A stretch of DNA of 64,000 bases from Hoyosella levis (GCF_026008515.1 NZ_BQYM01000001.1:1-64000), one strand, 5' to 3'. Numbered from the stretch's first letter, positions 8,978 to 17,423 are shown. A program made the numbers and translations. Notes: generated by a model not told the origin, from the letters alone.

Positions 8978-9568
8978 ATGGACATCTGGATCCTTGCCGC
9001 GTTCCTCGGCCTCGGCCTTGCTGCCGCCACCGGGCTGCGCACGTTCCTGCCGCTGTTGATGCTCAGCGCGGTCGCGCACTTCGGGTGGCTGGGCATCAGC
9101 CTCGGCGAGTCGTTCGCCTGGCTCGGGTCCACCGCTGCGCTGGTTGCCCTGGCGATCGCGACCCTCGCGGAGCTTCTCGCGGACAAGATCCCTCTGGTCG
9201 ACAACGCGCTCAGCGTGGTCGGCATGATCTCGCGACCCGTGGCGGCAGCGATCGCGGCGGGGGCAGTGTTCACCAGCCTTGATCCGTCCGCAGCGATCAT
9301 CGCCGGCATCATCGTCGGCGCGCCCACTGCTTTTGCAGTCGGTACGGCCCAGGCCGGGACACGCGTGGCGAGCACTACCGCGACCGGCGGCACCGCGAAC
9401 CCGATCGTGTCGCTCGTCGAGGACGTGCTGTCATTCGTCGTTGCACTGATCGCGTTGCTGCTGCCGGTGCTCATCCCGCTGGTGCTGATCGGGGTGGCGT
9501 GGCTGGCCTATCGGGGGTCCCGGCGGTTGCGGCGGCGCCGCTCCACGAGCTGGGCGGTGCAGCGCTAG
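8978..9568 (+). CDS. DUF4126 membrane protein
   Basis: A 196-residue protein of the DUF4126 family, with about five hydrophobic helices, the opening AAFLGLGLAAATGLRTFLPLL typical of the family, and an Arg-rich C-terminus (YRGSRRLRRRR) likely facing the cytoplasm. No function is established. Translation probably begins on a leaderless transcript from the duplicated -10 boxes just upstream. Its stop overlaps the stop of a candidate small gene on the other strand. Confidence 0.88.
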   Translation: MDIWILAAFLGLGLAAATGLRTFLPLLMLSAVAHFGWLGISLGESFAWLGSTAALVALAIATLAELLADKIPLVDNALSVVGMISRPVAAAIAAGAVFTSLDPSAAIIAGIIVGAPTAFAVGTAQAGTRVASTTATGGTANPIVSLVEDVLSFVVALIALLLPVLIPLVLIGVAWLAYRGSRRLRRRRSTSWAVQR

Positions 9569-9738
9569 CCGCGCGAGCGGGCGGGCCTGTCGGAGAACAG
9601 GTCCCGGTAGGAGTGGGGCTTGCCGTGCGAGGCGTCGGGGCTGGTCTGGTACGAGCTAGTGGTTTCCTGCTCCTCCGGTGCCGGGCTGGCATCGGGATCG
9701 TGGCTGGTGGGCGCGAGGAAGAGCTGTGAGTATTCCAT
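9565..9738 (-). CDS. Candidate small protein, 57 aa
   Basis: An open frame from ATG at 9738 to TAG at 9565 encodes 57 residues beginning MEYSQLFLAPTSHDPD and ending YRDLFSDRPARSRG. Hand counting gives G or C at the third position in about 50 of 57 codons, as expected for a real gene in this genome. The product is hydrophilic, Pro/Ser/Asp/Glu-rich and probably disordered. No Shine-Dalgarno is evident. It overlaps the DUF4126 gene by 4 bp at the 3' ends. No family recognised. The rest of the gap (9739-10020) shows nothing else I can support. Confidence 0.42.
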   Translation of the reverse strand: MEYSQLFLAPTSHDPDASPAPEEQETTSSYQTSPDASHGKPHSYRDLFSDRPARSRG

Positions 9739-10020
9739 GCAGTCGTGACAACTTTCAGTGAGTTCGTGGGGGCGCGCGTTCCAGGTGGCGCCCGTGGGTG
9801 TCCCGCTGGCTGGCCTCTCGCGTGGTGACGCGGAGCGGGCGAGCGGGAGACGGATCGCGGTGCAGTAGCCAGAGTATTACCGGACGATGTTCCTGCCGGG
9901 CTTGCTCCGCGTACCTCGTACTCTACGCCCTCGGAGCCAGGCGGGCGCGATGACTTCCCACCTCGTGGCGAGTCACACCTTCATGCACTGCCCGTTCACC
10001 GTGAGGAAAAGGACCCTGCC

Positions 10021-10422
10021 ATGACCACTGACTCGCTTTCCGGCCCAGCCGTCTCGAGCGTCCTGTTCGCGACCCGCGATCCAGAGCGCCTCCGCGTGTT
10101 CTACGAGAAGGCCCTGGGCATACAGGCCCAGCGCACGCCTGATGACGGGTACTGGGTGCTCGGCCTCGGCGGGTTCTACCTCATGCTCGATGGCCGGGAG
10201 GATGTGGAGGAGCACAACATCGATCCGTCCCGCTTCATCCTCAACATCGAGGTCAACGATGCTCGCGCGGCTGCCGCGCGCATCGATGACACGGGGGCGA
10301 GCTGGTTCGCTCCGCTCGAGGAGCGCGACGGCAGCTGGTTCGGCACGTTCATCGACCCTGATGGCAATCATGCCCAGATCATCGAGATCAGCGAGCACAT
10401 GCGCGAGATGATGGCGGACTAG
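10021..10422 (+). CDS. VOC (glyoxalase-like) family protein
   Basis: A 133-residue protein with two beta-alpha-beta-beta-beta modules of the vicinal-oxygen-chelate fold: VSSVLFATRDPERLRVFYEKALGI at the start and GSWFGTFIDPDGNHAQIIEI at the end, where the C-terminal Glu could be a metal ligand. The substrate is unknown. AGGAAAAGGA lies upstream of the ATG. It converges on the ATPase pair with a 4-nt gap and is probably unrelated to it. Confidence 0.88.
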   Translation: MTTDSLSGPAVSSVLFATRDPERLRVFYEKALGIQAQRTPDDGYWVLGLGGFYLMLDGREDVEEHNIDPSRFILNIEVNDARAAAARIDDTGASWFAPLEERDGSWFGTFIDPDGNHAQIIEISEHMREMMAD

Positions 10423-10426
10423 CCGG

Positions 10427-11551
10427 TCAGGGCGTGCCGGGCGTGTCGCGCCACAGCAGGTAGGCGGCCAGCATGGGATCGGTGAACTGGTAATAGGTGC
10501 GCCGCTGGTCCTCGCCAGGCAGCTTGCCGCCGCGCACCCAGGTGCCATCAGCGAGTCGGCGCAGCGTGACCGCGGCGGTATTGGCGGTCATGCCGGCGCT
10601 CTCGGCAAGCTCACCGACCGTCACCGGGCCGGGCGCCCGCGCCAGCCCGAGCAGGAGTTGTCGTTCTGTGTTGGCCAGGCCCAGCAGCTCGTGCTGGTAG
10701 TGGGGGGAGCAGGTATCGAGCAGCTTGCTGATCGTCAGCGCGGGTTCCCCGAGGGTGGTCGGTCGAGCGGTATCGGCGATGATGTGCCACGCCCGTGGCG
10801 ATCCCCCGATAGCGCGATGCATGGACTCGACCGCTTGTGCTGCCTCCCCGGTGCCGAGCCACTCGCGGAGCCGGTGGTCATCGGCGAGCGCGGCCCGGTG
10901 CTGCAGCAGGCCGGTGGCCTCGTCCCGGTCTAGCGGCGGGATGGTGTCGATATCGAGGTTGCCGTACCAGGGCTCGGTCCGCGAGGAGAGCGCAGGGACG
11001 AGCCTGCTCGCGGAGGCCAGGACGAGGGTGCGGCCATGGGTCTCGACGAACCCGCGCAGCGCTCGCGCCCCGGCGCTGCCGATCCGATCGAACAGCACGT
11101 CGATGTGCTCGGCGACGAGCACGAGGAGGCGTCGGCCTACCACGGCGGCAAGGAGATCCTCGAGGTCGGTGGCCGAGCCGCCGAGCCGCGCCGCGCGCGC
11201 CTCGCCAGCAAGGTCGGGATCGAGCGTGGTGATGGCCTCATGCAGCAGGTCGGGGTAGCTGCTGATCGGCAACGCGTCGTCGCTCAGCCAGGCCAGTGCC
11301 ACGCGGCTCGCGACCTTCTCGTCGCGCAACGCTTGCCCGGTGGCGACGGTGAGGATGTGCGTCTTGCCGGACCCCCACGGCCCGCGCAGCAACGTGTGCG
11401 CGCGCGTCCCGGAGCGCGAGGCGGTCTCGATCCGTGAGCGCACCCGCGCGATCAGGGCGCCATGCCCAGCGGTGGCTCGCTCGAGGTGGGGGAGCGGGGC
11501 GGTGCGCGGATTGTGCACCGGATGCAGTGGCGCTGGGATGGGTGCGGTCAT
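10427..11551 (-). CDS. STAND/AAA-type ATPase with C-terminal winged helix (second of pair)
   Basis: A 374-residue P-loop ATPase. Walker A is GPWGSGKT (57-64). A Walker B-like strand is LLVLVAEHID (142-151), where the usual DE is replaced by AE..D, a pattern seen in STAND/Orc1-like ATPases. The last ~90 residues look like a winged helix (VGELAESAGMTANTAAVTLRRL and YYQFTDPMLAAYLL). The ATG overlaps the stop of the upstream ATPase (ATGA), so both are translated together. No partner nuclease or toxin is visible. Family-level call only; DNA binding is inferred from the winged helix. Confidence 0.7.
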   Translation of the reverse strand: MTAPIPAPLHPVHNPRTAPLPHLERATAGHGALIARVRSRIETASRSGTRAHTLLRGPWGSGKTHILTVATGQALRDEKVASRVALAWLSDDALPISSYPDLLHEAITTLDPDLAGEARAARLGGSATDLEDLLAAVVGRRLLVLVAEHIDVLFDRIGSAGARALRGFVETHGRTLVLASASRLVPALSSRTEPWYGNLDIDTIPPLDRDEATGLLQHRAALADDHRLREWLGTGEAAQAVESMHRAIGGSPRAWHIIADTARPTTLGEPALTISKLLDTCSPHYQHELLGLANTERQLLLGLARAPGPVTVGELAESAGMTANTAAVTLRRLADGTWVRGGKLPGEDQRRTYYQFTDPMLAAYLLWRDTPGTP

Positions 11552-12732
11552 CGCATGCTGCGCTTCCAGTACTCGCGCACCAGGGTGCTGCGGAAGCCGC
11601 TCGGCCGGCCCTCGCGGCGCAGGTAGTGGTCGCGCTCGAGGTCCTCGAGGATGCGCACGAGCGCGCGCCGTCCCGGTAGCTCGGGCAGCTCGGTGTAGGG
11701 CAGCAGGCGGCGCAGCTCGTCGACGGTGATGGTGCCGCGATCGGCGTACACATCGAGGATGGATTCGATCAGCTCCGCCCGCTCGGCCCCGTAGTAGGGG
11801 GTGATGCGGTCCCGGTAGTGCCGCATGTTCCACGGATCGTGGGGGTCGATCAGCGCCGACTCGACGAGCCCGGCGATGTCGCTGGGGGCGAGGGCATCGC
11901 GCGCGGGCATGTCCCGGCACGCCTTGACAAGGTGCTGGATGTAGTAGGGGACCCTCTCGGCCGCCTGGGTGATCGCTACCGCGACACCGATCGGGTCCGC
12001 GGGGCAGACGTCCTCGCCGAGCATCAGGCAGCGCGCGAGATAGATGGCGTCCGCCTCATCGAGCGAACCGACGGGCTCGGGCACCACATCGTTGACGCTT
12101 CCCGGTGCTGCGTCGCTGACGTGGTGGAACCCGATGGAGCCGAGCAGGAGCATGGCGAGCCGGGTGGAGTGCTGCTGGCGGATCCGCCGCAGCGTGACGA
12201 GCAGCTCGCGCCCGGATCCAGGATCGGCGCGCTCCATCTCGAGGGCAAGCACGGGCACCTCGTCGATGATGAGCACAAGGGGTGGCTCGCCCTCGTCGGG
12301 GAGCGCGAGGGCGATGATGTCATCGAGGCCACGGTCCTCGCTGGAACGCTTGGCGCCCACCGGGCCTGCGGTGATGGTGAGCTCCCAGCGGCGCAGCTCC
12401 TCGCGGAGGGGGCCGGCGGGCACGGAGCGGGAGAGGGACCGGGCGAGCTCGGTGGCGAACCCGCCATAGTCGACCCGTTCCGCGGACGTGCGGACGAATC
12501 GGCGGTCCGTTGCCGCGAGGTGTTCCTCGACCAGCCGGGCGATCGACGTCTTGCCGACGCGTCGGTCGCCGGTGAGCAGGACTGTCTGGCGGGCAGCGAG
12601 CAGGCCGAGGACGCGATCTACCTGCTGGTCGCGGCCAATGATGTCCTCCAGCGCCGGCACGCTTCCAACGGTCAGGGGGATGGGGCGGACGGGTCGATGA
12701 TCCACTCCGTTATCGTACAACACCGCAGTCAC
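11548..12732 (-). CDS. Orc1/STAND-like AAA ATPase (first of pair)
   Basis: A 394-residue ATPase with Walker A GDRRVGKT (55-62) preceded by IIGRDQQVDRVLGLL, and Walker B PLVLIIDEVP (151-160). The arrangement resembles Orc1/Cdc6-like and archaeal-type STAND ATPases, and the end (VDELRRLLPYTELP, then FRSTLVREYWKR) resembles their winged helix. Start GTG at 12732 without Shine-Dalgarno, directly abutting a dense cluster of GTCA/TGAC motifs. It overlaps the second ATPase by 4 bp. Role unknown: defence, regulation or DNA maintenance are all possible. Confidence 0.7.
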   Translation of the reverse strand: MTAVLYDNGVDHRPVRPIPLTVGSVPALEDIIGRDQQVDRVLGLLAARQTVLLTGDRRVGKTSIARLVEEHLAATDRRFVRTSAERVDYGGFATELARSLSRSVPAGPLREELRRWELTITAGPVGAKRSSEDRGLDDIIALALPDEGEPPLVLIIDEVPVLALEMERADPGSGRELLVTLRRIRQQHSTRLAMLLLGSIGFHHVSDAAPGSVNDVVPEPVGSLDEADAIYLARCLMLGEDVCPADPIGVAVAITQAAERVPYYIQHLVKACRDMPARDALAPSDIAGLVESALIDPHDPWNMRHYRDRITPYYGAERAELIESILDVYADRGTITVDELRRLLPYTELPELPGRRALVRILEDLERDHYLRREGRPSGFRSTLVREYWKRSMR

Positions 12733-12785
12733 CTAACTTGTTAGTCATGTTATTAGGCAGTCACATGACATGACTGTCACCTGAC
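12728..12785. promoter_or_regulatory. Iteron-like GTCA/TGAC cluster upstream of ATPase pair
   Basis: Seven GTCA or TGAC tetramers lie within 58 bp, starting at 12728, 12744, 12760, 12766, 12771, 12776 and 12782. Within it AGTCATGT (12743-12750) pairs with ACATGACT (12768-12775), and CTAACTTGTTAG (12733-12744) is a near-perfect palindrome touching the GTG start. The stretch is AT-richer than its surroundings. It is probably an operator or a binding array for the adjacent ATPase. Confidence 0.6.
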
Positions 12786-12879
12786 AATCCCGTGCTGCAT
12801 ACCAGGCCAAGCATGGCAAGTATGGCCAATTGGTCCGACAAGAATCCGCGCAGGACTACGGATGAACCGCCCCGCCTTT

Positions 12880-12928
12880 GTGCGATAAACGACAGCGACC
12901 GCGCTCTAGCCTGTCGTTCTTTGAACAC
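12880..12928 (+). repeat. Family A stem-loop element (A2)
   Basis: GTGCGATAAACGACAG (12880-12895) pairs over its ACGACAG end with CTGTCGTT (12911-12918) in the right arm 12911-12928, and the tail CACTCGCGAGCCAGCGGG that follows matches the copy at 58175-58233. It sits in the gap between the ATPase pair and the next gene. Confidence 0.6.
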
Positions 12929-13033
12929 TCGCGAGCCAGCGGGCGCGCCTCCTGCGCCTTATGCGGCACCCATCACCGGGCCGCGACGTGTCGTGCACGA
13001 GAACGTAACTTCGCGGGAGTACCGTGCTGCCCC

Positions 13034-14077
13034 ATGAGGACCAGGCTGGGAATCGTCGCGTCGCTCGTCACAGTGACGATCGCGGCGGCACCTGCGGCAC
13101 CACTTGCAGCGGCAGAGAGAGTGACCCATCTTGACACCGCTGCCGTAGAAATAGATTCCCGCCCTCTCGCGGTCTTCCCCGGCGGCTTCACCGGGCTAGA
13201 CGCCACGCCGATCCCGGGGGTCTTCCTCGCAGTGTCCGGCGATGGCGACCCTGCTCGCTTCCGCACTTTCCGCATTCCCTTGGGCCCCGATGGGCGATTC
13301 ACGAGCAACCGCGTTGAGGTTCTCGCTGATTCCCCGCTGCGCGACGCTGCCGGTTCCCTCGACTCCAGCGCCGGCTTCACACCCGGAGCGGTGCGCCTCG
13401 CCGACGGCGATGTGCTCGTCGCGAGCACCGCGAAGAGCCGTTCAGGCGCGGTACCGAGCCTGAACGGGTTCGACATCACCGGGACGCATGTCCGCGACTA
13501 CTCCCTGCCACGCTCATGGATGCCGGGCGCCGCGGGCGGCTCGGGAATAGCGGTCGCACCGTCGACGCTGGGCGCGGCGATCCATGGTGGCCTCATCACC
13601 GCGATCAGCGGCGGGCCGCTACGGCAGGACAGCGCCCATCCTGGTGGACCGCGCGCCCGCCTCGCCCAGATCGATCGCTACAGCGGAATCGTCGCGCGAG
13701 AGCACGCGTATGAGCTCTCGATGGACGGCAGGGCGCGGGTGACCGGGATCCTCGCGCTCTCCAACACCGATTACCTGATCGTCGAGCGCGGCGAGGGTGC
13801 AGACGGCCAGCCTGCCTCCCGGCTCTACAAGGCAAGCACGCTGGGCGCCACCGATATCGCCGGGGCGCACGAGCTCTCGGGCAGCGAGACGCCGCTGGCG
13901 ACAGAGCTGCTGCTCGATCTTGGCACTCTTGGCGTCCAGCCAGGAGCAATCGAGGCCATCAGCCCGGGGCCAGTGCTTGCAGATGGCTCGCGGACGGTCA
14001 TTCTCGCGACGGGCAGCAACGACGCAGGGGATGACGCCACCGCCTCCCACATCCATGTGCTGCGGCTCGAGCCCTGA
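13034..14077 (+). CDS. Secreted esterase-like phytase-family protein
   Basis: A 347-residue exported protein with a signal peptide (about 1-27, hydrophobic core LGIVASLVTVTIAAAPAA, likely cut after LAAA). The remainder resembles the esterase-like-activity-of-phytase family: FTGLDATPIPGVFLAVSGDGD, then FTPGAVRLADGDVLVAS and QPGAIEAISPGPVLADGSRTVILATGSND, as in a beta-propeller. No precise substrate can be named. The ATG at 13034 is chosen because the signal peptide starts there; the upstream frame is not signal-like and the Shine-Dalgarno is weak. Confidence 0.82.
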   Translation: MRTRLGIVASLVTVTIAAAPAAPLAAAERVTHLDTAAVEIDSRPLAVFPGGFTGLDATPIPGVFLAVSGDGDPARFRTFRIPLGPDGRFTSNRVEVLADSPLRDAAGSLDSSAGFTPGAVRLADGDVLVASTAKSRSGAVPSLNGFDITGTHVRDYSLPRSWMPGAAGGSGIAVAPSTLGAAIHGGLITAISGGPLRQDSAHPGGPRARLAQIDRYSGIVAREHAYELSMDGRARVTGILALSNTDYLIVERGEGADGQPASRLYKASTLGATDIAGAHELSGSETPLATELLLDLGTLGVQPGAIEAISPGPVLADGSRTVILATGSNDAGDDATASHIHVLRLEP

Positions 14078-14101
14078 TCGCGCGCCGGGCGAGGGAAGCG
14101 A

Positions 14102-14575
14102 CTAGGCCGCTACCGTAGCCTTCCGGCGGGCTTTGAGCCGGGTGTAGACCTCGCGCCGCACGGTAGCGACGACATCGCCCGACTCGTCGCGGACATCGCA
14201 GGAGAACCAGGTGAGTACCCGCTCGCCTCCCGCGGCGCGCTCGCGGATCGACTCGACCGCCTCGGGGGGCACGTCCATCGTCGCGGTCAGGCGTCCCCGT
14301 CCGGGCTTGCGGTAGTCGATCTCGCCGCGGGTGTCCCACACGAGGTAGTCCTCGCCGAGCTGAGGGATGAGCAAGAGCATGAAAAATGGGTCGGTCATCG
14401 AGGAGAGCGAGCCACCGAAAGCGGTACCGACGGCGTTGCGCGTCAGCGGGGTGACCTTCATGGAGACGACCGCGCGCGACCAGTCCTCGGCGATCGATTC
14501 GACCTTGATGCCCGCGCCGACGAAGGGGGGCCAGGCCCGCATGCCCCATTTGAGGACTCGTGGGGTCATCTGCAT
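14102..14575 (-). CDS. DUF4442 hotdog-fold (thioesterase-like) protein
   Basis: A 157-residue hotdog-fold protein of the DUF4442/PaaI-like group. Visible are WGMRAWPPFVGAGIKVESIAEDW, then RNAVGTAFGGSLSSMTDPF, the helix region typical of acyl-CoA thioesterases, and DVVATVRREVYTRLKARRK at the end. Acyl-CoA thioester hydrolysis is likely but not proven. AAGGAG lies about 6 nt before the ATG at 14575; another ATG at 14569 is possible. It is divergent from an alpha/beta hydrolase, with a small inverted repeat between. Confidence 0.85.
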   Translation of the reverse strand: MQMTPRVLKWGMRAWPPFVGAGIKVESIAEDWSRAVVSMKVTPLTRNAVGTAFGGSLSSMTDPFFMLLLIPQLGEDYLVWDTRGEIDYRKPGRGRLTATMDVPPEAVESIRERAAGGERVLTWFSCDVRDESGDVVATVRREVYTRLKARRKATVAA

Positions 14576-14613
14576 GGTTGCTCCTTGGGCTCCAGAGGGG
14601 TGCGTTCGCGCCT

Positions 14614-14628
14614 TATCGTATAGCGATA
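14614..14628. promoter_or_regulatory. Inverted repeat between divergent genes
   Basis: TATCG (14614-14618) and CGATA (14624-14628) form a short palindrome in the AT-rich gap between the DUF4442 and hydrolase genes. It could be an operator or simply promoter sequence. Confidence 0.3.
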
Positions 14629-14706
14629 TGCCATAGTGCATAACCCTGGTGTGGCGCGGATCTCCCCGACCGCGCGATCGCGCACCGTCATGCAACACTG
14701 TCTGGC

Positions 14707-15432
14707 GTGAGCACCACGCCTCCGATCGTCCTCGTCCACGGGATCCGTCTCAGCCATGCCGAATGGACCGCGGAGACCGCCCAGCTCCGCGAGCACGGCT
14801 ACCGCGTCAACGCGGTCGACCTCCCCGGTCACGGCAGCCGTCGCGGGGAACCCTTCACCCTCGACGGCGCGATCGACGTCATCACCAGCAGCCTCGACGT
14901 CCACGGCGAGCCTGCCCTTCTCGTCGGCCACTCGCTCGGCGGATACCTCGCGCTCGCCGCCGCGGCCCGGCACCCCGAGCTCCTCGCCGGACTCGTCGTC
15001 ACAGGCTCCACCGCGATCCCCAGCAAGATCTTCGCCGCGCCCTTTCTCGGCGGTTACCACGCTCTCAACCGGCTCCCGAGGCAGGGCGACACCGCCAGCC
15101 AGATCGCCATGCGCCTCACCGCGCCGCCCCCAGCTGCCCGCGCGATCATCGACAGCGGCATCGCCACCGAGGTGATCCCCGACGTCGTGCGCGACATCGT
15201 CGCCTTCGACCCGCTCGCCGCCGCGCGCTCCTACCCGGGCCCCACCTGGTACATCAATGGGCGCCATGATCACTTCCGCATCCACGAGCGGCGCTTCCTG
15301 CGCGCGAGCCGCGAAAATGGCCATTCCGCCGAGCTGCGCATCGTGCCGGGCGCGGGCCACTACCTGCCGCTCACCCACGCCGCTGTGTTCACCACTCACC
15401 TCGAGGGCATCGCGGCAGGACTGCGCGCTTGA
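14707..15432 (+). CDS. Alpha/beta hydrolase
   Basis: A 241-residue alpha/beta hydrolase. The oxyanion region is VLVHGIRLSHAEW (about 8-20), the nucleophile elbow GHSLGG gives the catalytic Ser near residue 76, the acid is probably Asp in NGRHDHF, and the His lies in GAGHYLPL near the end. Cytoplasmic, substrate unknown. The start is GTG at 14707 without a Shine-Dalgarno, suggesting leaderless translation. It is divergent from the DUF4442 gene. Confidence 0.88.
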   Translation: MSTTPPIVLVHGIRLSHAEWTAETAQLREHGYRVNAVDLPGHGSRRGEPFTLDGAIDVITSSLDVHGEPALLVGHSLGGYLALAAAARHPELLAGLVVTGSTAIPSKIFAAPFLGGYHALNRLPRQGDTASQIAMRLTAPPPAARAIIDSGIATEVIPDVVRDIVAFDPLAAARSYPGPTWYINGRHDHFRIHERRFLRASRENGHSAELRIVPGAGHYLPLTHAAVFTTHLEGIAAGLRA

Positions 15433-15510
15433 GCCGCATACCGCTCGCGCTGCGGACCTGAACGCCCGCCGCTAGCCTCGGATGATCCACCACCCAAGGA
15501 GGCCACGCCG

Positions 15511-15864
15511 ATGCCCGCCCTCACCCGCCTCGCGCTGCCCGCTCTGTATGCCATCGTGGGCGCTACCGCCACTGTGACTGCGGAGTTCCCGATCCGTCTC
15601 GCCGGCATCGTTCTTGTCATAGCGGGCATCGCGCTACTGATCCTCGAGATGCGGCGCCCCGCTGGGCAGGATCCGGCGAATGTCGCGCCCACCGACGCCG
15701 AGCAGTGCAGGGCGCTCGCTGCCAGGGATGGCGCCGCCGGGGAGGGCGCCGCCGGGAACGGCACAGTAGTGGCCGTCAAGACGCTGCGCGAGCGCTATCC
15801 AGGCTTGGGCCTGCGCGACGCGCACCACATCGTCACAAGGCAAGAGGACACATCGCCGCATTGA
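15511..15864 (+). CDS. Small membrane protein with L7/L12-like C-terminal segment
   Basis: A 117-residue protein with two hydrophobic helices (about 6-25 and 29-46), a polar Ala/Gly linker (50-83), and a C-terminal segment TVVAVKTLRERYPGLGLRDA that resembles the VIKAVRE..GLGLKEA helix of ribosomal protein L7/L12. Similar tails occur on other small bacterial membrane proteins, so it is probably a protein-contact module and not ribosomal. AAGGAGG precedes the ATG. No function is known. Confidence 0.72.
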   Translation: MPALTRLALPALYAIVGATATVTAEFPIRLAGIVLVIAGIALLILEMRRPAGQDPANVAPTDAEQCRALAARDGAAGEGAAGNGTVVAVKTLRERYPGLGLRDAHHIVTRQEDTSPH

Positions 15865-15944
15865 GCCGCGGCGAGCGCCAACTTGTCGGACCACCTCGCT
15901 ACGGTTGGCAGAGTCATCGCAACCTGATTCCGTGAGGATCCACC

Positions 15945-16517
15945 ATGGCGCGCACGATCTTCTACACCGCAATGACCCTCGACGGGTTCATCGCCACCTC
16001 CGATGATTCGCTGGACTGGCTACTCACCAGGGAACAGGATCCACGCGGCCCGCTGAACTACGACGACTTCTTCGCCGGTATCGGCGCGATGGTGATGGGG
16101 TCGACGACCTACCAGTGGGTGGTCGATCACGAGTTCGCGGGCAAGGAGCGCTCTGAGTGGAAGTGGCCCTACACCATCCCGTGCTGGGTGCTCACCCACC
16201 GCGACCTGCCCAGCATTCCCGGGTCATCGATCACCTTCGCGCAGGGCGATGCTTCCGAGATCCACGAGCAACTGCGGGAGGCTAGCGGCGGGCGTGACAT
16301 CTGGATCGTGGGCGGGGGAGACGTCGCCGGTCAGTTCGCCGACGCGGGCCTGCTTGATGAGCTCATCGTCTACCTCGCGCCCGTCACGGTCGGCGCGGGC
16401 AAGCCGCTGATGCCCCGCAACCTCGAGCTTCGCCTCGAGGAGGTGGCGCGCAACGGGGAGTTCGCTTGCGCCCGCTACACCGTCGTGCGCGGTCCCAGCG
16501 GCAGCGCGACCGGCTAG
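15945..16517 (+). CDS. Dihydrofolate reductase / RibD C-terminal family protein
   Basis: A 190-residue protein of the RibD_C/DHFR family: FYTAMTLDGFIATSDDSLDWLL opens it, MGSTTYQWVVDH follows, and DIWIVGGGDVAGQFADAGLLDE forms the nucleotide-binding end. Such proteins are NAD(P)H-dependent reductases of unknown substrate. TGAGGATCC lies near the ATG. Two relatives are encoded at 36543-37106 and 38443-38994. Confidence 0.9.
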   Translation: MARTIFYTAMTLDGFIATSDDSLDWLLTREQDPRGPLNYDDFFAGIGAMVMGSTTYQWVVDHEFAGKERSEWKWPYTIPCWVLTHRDLPSIPGSSITFAQGDASEIHEQLREASGGRDIWIVGGGDVAGQFADAGLLDELIVYLAPVTVGAGKPLMPRNLELRLEEVARNGEFACARYTVVRGPSGSATG

Positions 16518-16529
16518 AGGGCGGGACCG

Positions 16530-17423
16530 CTAGAGCAGCGCTTCGGCCAGCAATGCCCAGTCCGCGCGCGGCGGCTCGGTGATGCTCGGCCCGAGTACCT
16601 GCAGGACCACGCTGGTAGCGCCCGCATCGAGGTGGGCGGCGACGAGTTCGCGCGTGTGCTCGACGCCGCGCGCCACGAGCTGCTCGGCGAGGTGCGTGCT
16701 GCCTCCCCGGATGAGGTCATCGTCGGTGAATCCCTGGCGCACGAACGACGTGCGATAGTTCGGCAACCCGGTGTAGACCGCGAGGTGGCCATGCGCGCGC
16801 TCCGCCCACGCCTCGCGGTTGCCCGCCGCCGCCGGATCGATCACCGCGGCCTGCTCCACGACGAGCAAGGGATCGGGGCCAAGGATCTCCCGCGCGCCGG
16901 CAGTATGGTCGGGCGTCACCAGGTAGGGGTGCGCGCCATCAGCACGGTCTCGCGCCACCTCCAGCATCCGCGGGCCCAGCGCCGCGAGCACCCGGCGCGG
17001 GGACGTTTGCTCGCCCGCCACGACCGCCGGGGCGGAATCCATCGCATCCAGATAGTCGCGCATCGCCGAGATGGGCTTGCGGTACACGTGGCCGCGCATG
17101 CGTTCCACGAGTGGCGCATGAGAAATGCCCAGGCCCAGGATGAACCGGCCCGGATGCAGTGCCTCGAGCGTGCGCCCCGCTGCTGCAGCGGCGAGCGCAT
17201 CGCGCCCATAGATGTTGGCGATGCCCGAACCGATCACCATGCGCCGCGACGCCGACAGGTACAGGTGTGCCGCGGTGAACGCCTCCCGGCCGTAGGCCTC
17301 ACCGAACCACAGCGACCCCCAGCCCTGCTCGTCGAGCTCCGCGACCAGGTCGCTTGCCTCGGCCGGTGCACGACCATCGAGCGATGCCGTCCACAATCCC
17401 ACCTTGCCCAGCGATGCCACCAT
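16530..17423 (-). CDS. LLM-class F420-dependent oxidoreductase
   Basis: A 297-residue luciferase-like (LLM) TIM-barrel protein. Signatures are GWGSLWFGEAYGREAFTAAH, VIGSGIANIYGRDALAAAAA, and RFILGLGISHAPLVE with the loop that contacts the deazaflavin. Mycobacteriales homologues use F420. The substrate is unknown. The gene starts at 17423 and is divergent from the spermidine-synthase-like gene 80 bp away; it converges closely on the RibD-like gene. Confidence 0.9.
   Translation of the reverse strand: MVASLGKVGLWTASLDGRAPAEASDLVAELDEQGWGSLWFGEAYGREAFTAAHLYLSASRRMVIGSGIANIYGRDALAAAAAGRTLEALHPGRFILGLGISHAPLVERMRGHVYRKPISAMRDYLDAMDSAPAVVAGEQTSPRRVLAALGPRMLEVARDRADGAHPYLVTPDHTAGAREILGPDPLLVVEQAAVIDPAAAGNREAWAERAHGHLAVYTGLPNYRTSFVRQGFTDDDLIRGGSTHLAEQLVARGVEHTRELVAAHLDAGATSVVLQVLGPSITEPPRADWALLAEALL

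Noticed and set aside
12728-12785. Replication origin
   Set aside because: The motif cluster beside an Orc1-like ATPase is suggestive, but there are no DnaA boxes, no repABC or partition genes and no plasmid features nearby; a regulatory array is simpler.
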